A stretch of DNA of 64,000 nt from Nocardia shimofusensis NBRC 100134 (GTDB lineage: Bacteria > Actinomycetota > Actinomycetes > Mycobacteriales > Mycobacteriaceae): contig NZ_BDBT01000005.1 of NCBI RefSeq assembly GCF_001613125.1, positions 1-64,000 on the forward strand, read 5' to 3'. The position numbers and the translations under genes were made by a program. Below, in pieces: positions 60,222 to 64,000 of the stretch. Each line of letters opens with the position of its first letter. Positions within the stretch are counted from its first letter, which is position 1. The notes under the pieces were generated by a model. That model did not search any database and was not told where the DNA came from. It was given only the letters and a program-made list of their open reading frames with translations.

Positions 60222-61058
60222 ATGAAGCGGCCAGATCCGGACGTTCCGCCGGCTTACGATGAAGCGCTGAGAATCGCGCGGGATCTGGCGCAGGATTCCG
60301 ACTCTCTCCTCCCCTACAGCCACCGAGAGCTCGAGAATGCCCGCTACGGGCAAGGTTTCGCCTTCCTCCAGAAGATCGGAACCGACCGCGGCGAAATGGA
60401 CGGCTATGTCCTGGTGACCGCGACCGGCTACGGCAGCGGGCTACTGGGAGGCGGACGCACCATCGACACGGTAATCGCCGAACACTTGGCCCGAGCCGAA
60501 CATGCCAACAGAGACATCCCCGACAGCGAACTCTCGGCAGCGCACCGCGTGGCGCTCGAGGCCTACGATGCCGGCCTCACACGCATAGACGAGATGCCTG
60601 GGCGCGCAGCGATCGATGCCCAGACAGCCGACTACGCCGAGTACATTCTCATCGTCCTACGGCACAGCAGCAACCGGGGACTCTCCGGACGTAATATCCT
60701 CGCCCGCAATGATTTCCTGCTGCACAGTCCGGACGCCGGTCGCCGCTACACGCACCCCTGCCCGCACTGCCGGCGCCCGGCGATTCACGAGGAACGCTAC
60801 CCCCGTTCGGTCTGTGATGATTGCCGGAGTCGCACTACCGACCGCGCCGGGCGCCGCGTCACCGGTTTCAATACCCATCTCAGTGGCGGAATGATCGCCT
60901 ACTACGCCGACACGCTCGACCGATCGGACGACTCCGGCTCCCGCGAGGAAGAATGCGTCGAGGTCACCCGAACCGGTATGTGTTTCATCGACGGGCACCC
61001 CGCGACCATGGAAGAGGGACGTTTCGGTGGGATCGTCGTCCAGATGGCCTCCGGCTGA
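60222..61058 (+). CDS. Hypothetical protein with a CxxC-CxxC zinc-finger-like motif
   Basis: The protein has 278 residues. The middle holds a possible zinc finger with HPCPHCRRPAIHEERYPRSV and then CDDC (cysteines near 180-200). The first half is helical, with ALEAYDAGLTRIDEMPGR; the end has GMIAYYADTLDRSDDSG and a conserved-looking FIDGHPATMEEGRFGGIVVQ. I do not recognise the family. The ATG at 60222 lacks a strong ribosome-binding site. Base composition is slightly less GC-rich than its neighbours, and gene remnants follow, so the segment may have been acquired. Confidence 0.6.
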   Translation: MKRPDPDVPPAYDEALRIARDLAQDSDSLLPYSHRELENARYGQGFAFLQKIGTDRGEMDGYVLVTATGYGSGLLGGGRTIDTVIAEHLARAEHANRDIPDSELSAAHRVALEAYDAGLTRIDEMPGRAAIDAQTADYAEYILIVLRHSSNRGLSGRNILARNDFLLHSPDAGRRYTHPCPHCRRPAIHEERYPRSVCDDCRSRTTDRAGRRVTGFNTHLSGGMIAYYADTLDRSDDSGSREEECVEVTRTGMCFIDGHPATMEEGRFGGIVVQMASG

Positions 61059-61151
61059 CCAACCTCGGCCAGTCATGGAAATTTCGGACCCGCTGATGCC
61101 GAGGTTCACCAAAGTGACAGCGTCGCCCCACCCTGCCAGCCGCACCGGCAG

Positions 61152-61721
61152 GTGCCGGTGGCCGTGGGAAACCCCGTCTTCTGGGAGCACGGCTACGAGG
61201 GCGCCTCGATGACCGAGCTCACCCCGCCATGGGCATCAACAAGCCGAGCCTCTACGCCGTGTACGGCAGCAAGGAAGAGTTGTTCCGCCGGGCCGTCGTG
61301 CGCTACCGGGAGACCTATGTCGCCTATGCGGCGGACGCGCTGGCACAGCCCGGCGGGTTCGACATGATCGAGAACTACCTGCACGCCTCCGTCGATGCCC
61401 TCACCGGCGCGGGACATCCACTCGGCTGCCTGACCATCCAGGGTGGTCTCGCCTGCTCGGACGCCAACAGCGGTTTCTCCGACTTCTTGGCCGAATATCG
61501 GGGGAAATATGCTGTCCGCGTTGACAAATCGACTGGCGCGCGCCGTGGCGGAGGGCTGTTTCACGCCGCAGACCGGCCCCGCCGCATTGGCCCGATACAT
61601 CGCGACCGTCGGTCAAGGTCTCGCGGTCGACGCGGCCGCCGGTGTCAGTCGGGAGGAACTGCATACCAGCGTGGACATCGCTTTGCGGGCGGTCGCCGCG
61701 TTCGTCCCCGAGACTCGGTGA
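61152..61721 (+). pseudogene. TetR-family regulator remnant with two frameshifts
   Basis: Three frames read in turn give recognisable TetR sequence: FWEHGYEGASMTELT, then (one base lost near 61226) MGINKPSLYAVYGSKEELF to SDFLAEYRG, then (one extra base in the G/A run near 61500) LSALTNRLARAVAEGCFTPQ to the normal C-terminus DIALRAVAAFVPETR. The first helix of the DNA-binding domain is also missing or degraded. The gene is dead as it stands unless the breaks are sequencing errors. Confidence 0.8.
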
Positions 61722-61930
61722 TCGATCGGTTTCGCCCCCGGACGATCCGAGACGATGCTCTCCGCCCAGCGGACGACTGCGGTCGCCGCGGGTGATGCCC
61801 TTGTGGGACGGCGGGTTCAGGGGCGTTGTTCCACCCAACTACCCTGACCCTCGGGCTGGTCTGAGCCGCCGGTTCGGGCTCACGTCCGAAGCATCACCCG
61901 AGGTCGGCCACGCGATCAGGAGGAGAAAGA

Positions 61931-62383
61931 ATGAGCCGCGTCCCACCACCGGTCATCGCCGCTGCGGCCGCCGGGGTCCAGTATCTGCAGACCCGAGACC
62001 GGCGACCGACCCTGTGGTCGGGCCTGGCCGCGGCACCCTTCACCGCCGCGGCGGCGACGCTGGCCGTCTGGGCGGTGAGCCGCTTCGCCGACGAGGGCAC
62101 CACGGTCAACCCGATCAGCTTCGCCAACGTGACCACTCTGGTCACCGACGGTCCCAACCGGTTCACACGGAACCCGATGTACCTGGGGTTGGCCAGCGCG
62201 CTGACCGCGCACGCGGTGTTGCGACGTTCGGCCTGGGCGTTGTTGCCCGCCGCCGGGTTCGTGGCGCTGATCGATCGCATCCAGATTCGGGCAGAGGAGG
62301 AAGCACTCGCCGAGCGCTTCGGCGAGCAGTACGAGGAGTACTGCACCCGGGTGCCACGGTGGATCGGCCCGCCGCGCGCCTGA
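61931..62383 (+). CDS. ICMT/PEMT-like membrane methyltransferase
   Basis: The protein has 150 residues with about three to four membrane helices. The C-terminal region NRFTRNPMYLGLASALTAHA, and RAEEEALAERFGEQYEEYCTRVPRW, is the SAM-binding signature of isoprenylcysteine carboxylmethyltransferase-like proteins. The substrate in bacteria is usually unknown. CAGGAGGAGAAAG precedes the ATG. No partner is adjacent; a remnant of a regulator lies upstream. Confidence 0.85.
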   Translation: MSRVPPPVIAAAAAGVQYLQTRDRRPTLWSGLAAAPFTAAAATLAVWAVSRFADEGTTVNPISFANVTTLVTDGPNRFTRNPMYLGLASALTAHAVLRRSAWALLPAAGFVALIDRIQIRAEEEALAERFGEQYEEYCTRVPRWIGPPRA

Positions 62384-62491
62384 TCGACGGGCCGACCACC
62401 GGTGGGATCAGGGTTGATGATCAGAGCTGGAGGGCGCCGGGCCGCACGGGCCGGAGCCGATGATCGGTTCCGGCCCAGAAGCCAGGGTGAC

Positions 62492-62671
62492 TCAGGTTGC
62501 TCGCAGCCATTGATCGAGGGCTGCGAAGTCTTGGTCGCTGAGCCCTCGGAATGACTCGATGCGCCGGAGGAGCGCATGGCTGGGGTGATGTGCGGCGACC
62601 CAGTTGTGGTCGACGTCGGTGATCTCGTCGTCGACCCAGGCGAACGGGCGGCCGGCGGCCCAGTCTTCGGA
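62492..62671 (-). pseudogene. C-terminal remnant of a HAD-type hypothetical protein
   Basis: About 60 codons without a start, beginning just after an in-frame stop, read SEDWAAGRPFAWVDDEITDV ... AAHHPSHALLRR ... GLSDQDFAALDQWLRA and end in TGA. This is the characteristic C-terminus of a HAD-like actinobacterial protein family, here cut off from its catalytic N-terminal part. The promoter-proximal remainder is absent, so it is a deletion remnant. Confidence 0.65.
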
Positions 62672-62779
62672 TCAGGCCGATTCTGTCCCCGGCCGCGCAC
62701 GTGAGTGGTGGTGGCGACACAAGAGGCGATTCGTTACGCTCCGCGAACTCGAAATATGTATTCCGAAGGCGGTGTAGCG

Positions 62780-63451
62780 GTGACCTCCCGGCAATTCCTG
62801 TTCGCTCTCTGGGGCATCGGAGAAGATCTCGCGCGCGGACTGGGCGAGGCACTGGCCCGATCGGGGGCGAGCGAAGCCGTCCTCAATGTCGGCGACTCGC
62901 ACGTCGCCGGGGCGATGCTGCGCCTGACAGCATTCGACGCACCCGTCGAGGCCGTCGTCACGCTCACCCTCGCCGCCGAAACCGCCGTGCCCGGTGTGGT
63001 GGACGTGCTCACCGCCCGATCGGGCCGCGTCGCGGGCTGGCAGGTCGACGTCGTCGCGCCGCTTCCGCCCCGGCCGACCACCGTCGGCGAACGCGCCGAA
63101 GGGCTGGCCAACCTGGCGTTCCTGCGCAAGCCCGCCGACCTGCCCTACGAACAGTGGCTGGAATGCTGGCGCGGCAAGCACACCCAGGTCGCCATCGACA
63201 CCCAAGCCACGTTCGGATACATACAGAACCGAATCGTCGAACCGGTCACCCACGACGCCCCGGAGATCGTGGCCGTCGTGGAAGAACACTTCCCGATCGA
63301 GGCGATGCACGACATGCACGCCTTCTACGGCAGCGGTGGCGACGATGCCGAACTCACCCGGCGGGTCGGCCTGATGATGGAAAGCATCGCCACCTTCGGC
63401 GCGGACCGCGACATCGATGTGGTGCCGACCAGCCGCTACCGCTTGATCTGA
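62780..63451 (+). CDS. EthD-domain protein
   Basis: The protein has 223 residues with two EthD-like dimeric alpha+beta barrels: SRQFLFALWGIGEDLARGL to TARSGRVAGWQV, and FLRKPADLPYEQWLECWRGK with HTQVAIDTQATFGYIQNRIV. EthD proteins assist oxygenases and polyketide or aromatic-degradation enzymes, but no such genes are nearby. I start at the GTG at 62780 (GAAGGCGG upstream); an in-frame ATG at 62756 is an alternative. Confidence 0.83.
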   Translation: MTSRQFLFALWGIGEDLARGLGEALARSGASEAVLNVGDSHVAGAMLRLTAFDAPVEAVVTLTLAAETAVPGVVDVLTARSGRVAGWQVDVVAPLPPRPTTVGERAEGLANLAFLRKPADLPYEQWLECWRGKHTQVAIDTQATFGYIQNRIVEPVTHDAPEIVAVVEEHFPIEAMHDMHAFYGSGGDDAELTRRVGLMMESIATFGADRDIDVVPTSRYRLI

Positions 63452-63591
63452 CCCACCCCGTCGACGGCGCAACCGGAGCCGACTGCCTGGCGGGCGTGCT
63501 GGACGAGCCGGGTCGGCGATCGCAGTAGTGGTTCGACGTGGGAATCCACCCACTCCGGTAACGTGCGGCGACACAAGCCGATAGGCAGTTC

Positions 63592-64000
63592 ATGGACGCC
63601 AAGCACCTACGCAAGATGTCCGCAGTCGCCGCGGCCACGGCCGCACTCGTGATCGGTGCGAGCGCCCCCGCATCGGCGAGCAACCATCTCCACGTCGAAC
63701 TCCCCCTGGTCACCACCGCCGCCCATGGTCTCGGCTGCGCCGGTGATGTGTGGGCGGTCGGCAACGTCTACCCGAACGGCCCGCACGGGCAGGTCGATCT
63801 CCAGCTCAAAGGCTGGTTGAAGGTCTTCGGCGTGCCCGCGCCCTGGTGCTCGGTCACCGCGACGGTGCACTGGCGCAATCTCGATACCGGCGCGACCGGC
63901 GCTGCCTCGGATTTCCTCGGCGACGGCAACGGTTTCCCGTTCTGGTGGGTGGCGCCGCAGATCGGCAATTTGCGCTTGCACACCGGACCGGGCCGAGTGG
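63592..64000 (+). CDS. Secreted hypothetical protein, 5' part only (runs off the right edge)
   Basis: The first 136 codons are visible. A signal peptide (MDAKHLRKMSAVAAATAALV, cleavage likely after ASA near residue 29) precedes a beta-rich domain with Trp/Gly-rich stretches (GCAGDVWAVGNVYPNGPHGQ, WCSVTATVHWRN, PFWWVAPQIGN) and two cysteines. No family is recognised. The ATG at 63592 is used. Exported; function unknown. Confidence 0.6.
   Translation, partial: MDAKHLRKMSAVAAATAALVIGASAPASASNHLHVELPLVTTAAHGLGCAGDVWAVGNVYPNGPHGQVDLQLKGWLKVFGVPAPWCSVTATVHWRNLDTGATGAASDFLGDGNGFPFWWVAPQIGNLRLHTGPGRV

Noticed and set aside
61152..61367. Short frame at the TetR remnant considered as a separate small gene
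   Set aside because: Its first part continues into TetR sequence in another frame, which shows it is a piece of the broken gene.

Overview
The window reads as chromosome of a high-GC actinobacterium of the Mycobacteriales, most likely Nocardia or a close relative. The evidence is uniformly GC-rich third positions, an Lsr2 nucleoid protein, a conservon (CvnABCD), an ESX/EspC-like gene, two receptor-type Ser/Thr kinases, DUF574 and DUF6194 proteins, and a set of TetR, MerR, AraC and PucR regulators. The genus is an inference. I see no rRNA, tRNA, CRISPR array, complete insertion sequence or prophage.

Left part (1-19,000). Three overlapping minus-strand genes with an ESX flavour lead into an MFS exporter, a luciferase-like oxidoreductase and an iron-box-controlled siderophore-interacting protein. 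Next come an M50-type membrane peptidase, gluconokinase, a Ser/Thr kinase, a DUF574 methyltransferase and a PYROXD2-like FAD enzyme. A secreted protein, a MaoC hydratase/TetR pair, a lone LutC-like protein, UdgB-type uracil-DNA glycosylase and proline dehydrogenase follow. The four-gene conservon closes this part.

Middle (19,400-47,100). YceI, a second luciferase-like oxidoreductase, a second MFS exporter, a glycine-zipper secreted protein and a second Ser/Thr kinase precede a membrane protein with a long Ala/Pro/Lys tail. Then comes a zinc uptake locus: aztA diverges from aztB-aztC-aztD across a Zur-like box, and aztB is fused in frame to an AztD-like domain. After it lie a GAF protein, a flavin monooxygenase, an HSL-type esterase, lsr2, a PucR regulator opposite an SDR-type protein, an AraC regulator, an AhpD-like protein, a tandem-HTH MerR regulator, and an XRE-TetR fusion regulator opposite an acyl-CoA dehydrogenase.

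The most interesting segment is 47,125-54,981: a TetR regulator, an APC permease, two DUF1989 proteins (urea-carboxylase-associated proteins 1 and 2), a carboxyltransferase and allophanate hydrolase. The layout is that of a guanidine or urea assimilation operon: import, carboxylation, deimination to allophanate, then hydrolysis to ammonia and CO2. However, the carboxylase gene encodes only the KipA/KipI-type carboxyltransferase half. No biotin carboxylase or biotin-carrier domain is present there or elsewhere in the window.

Right part (55,000-64,000). A lipoprotein serine hydrolase, a DUF1330 protein, a secreted lipase, an imine-reductase-like enzyme behind a MerR/SoxR-type promoter, a zinc-finger protein of unknown function, two gene remnants (a twice-frameshifted TetR gene and a HAD-like C-terminus), an ICMT-like membrane methyltransferase, an EthD-domain protein and the start of a secreted protein. 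Several strong inverted repeats between convergent genes look like terminators.
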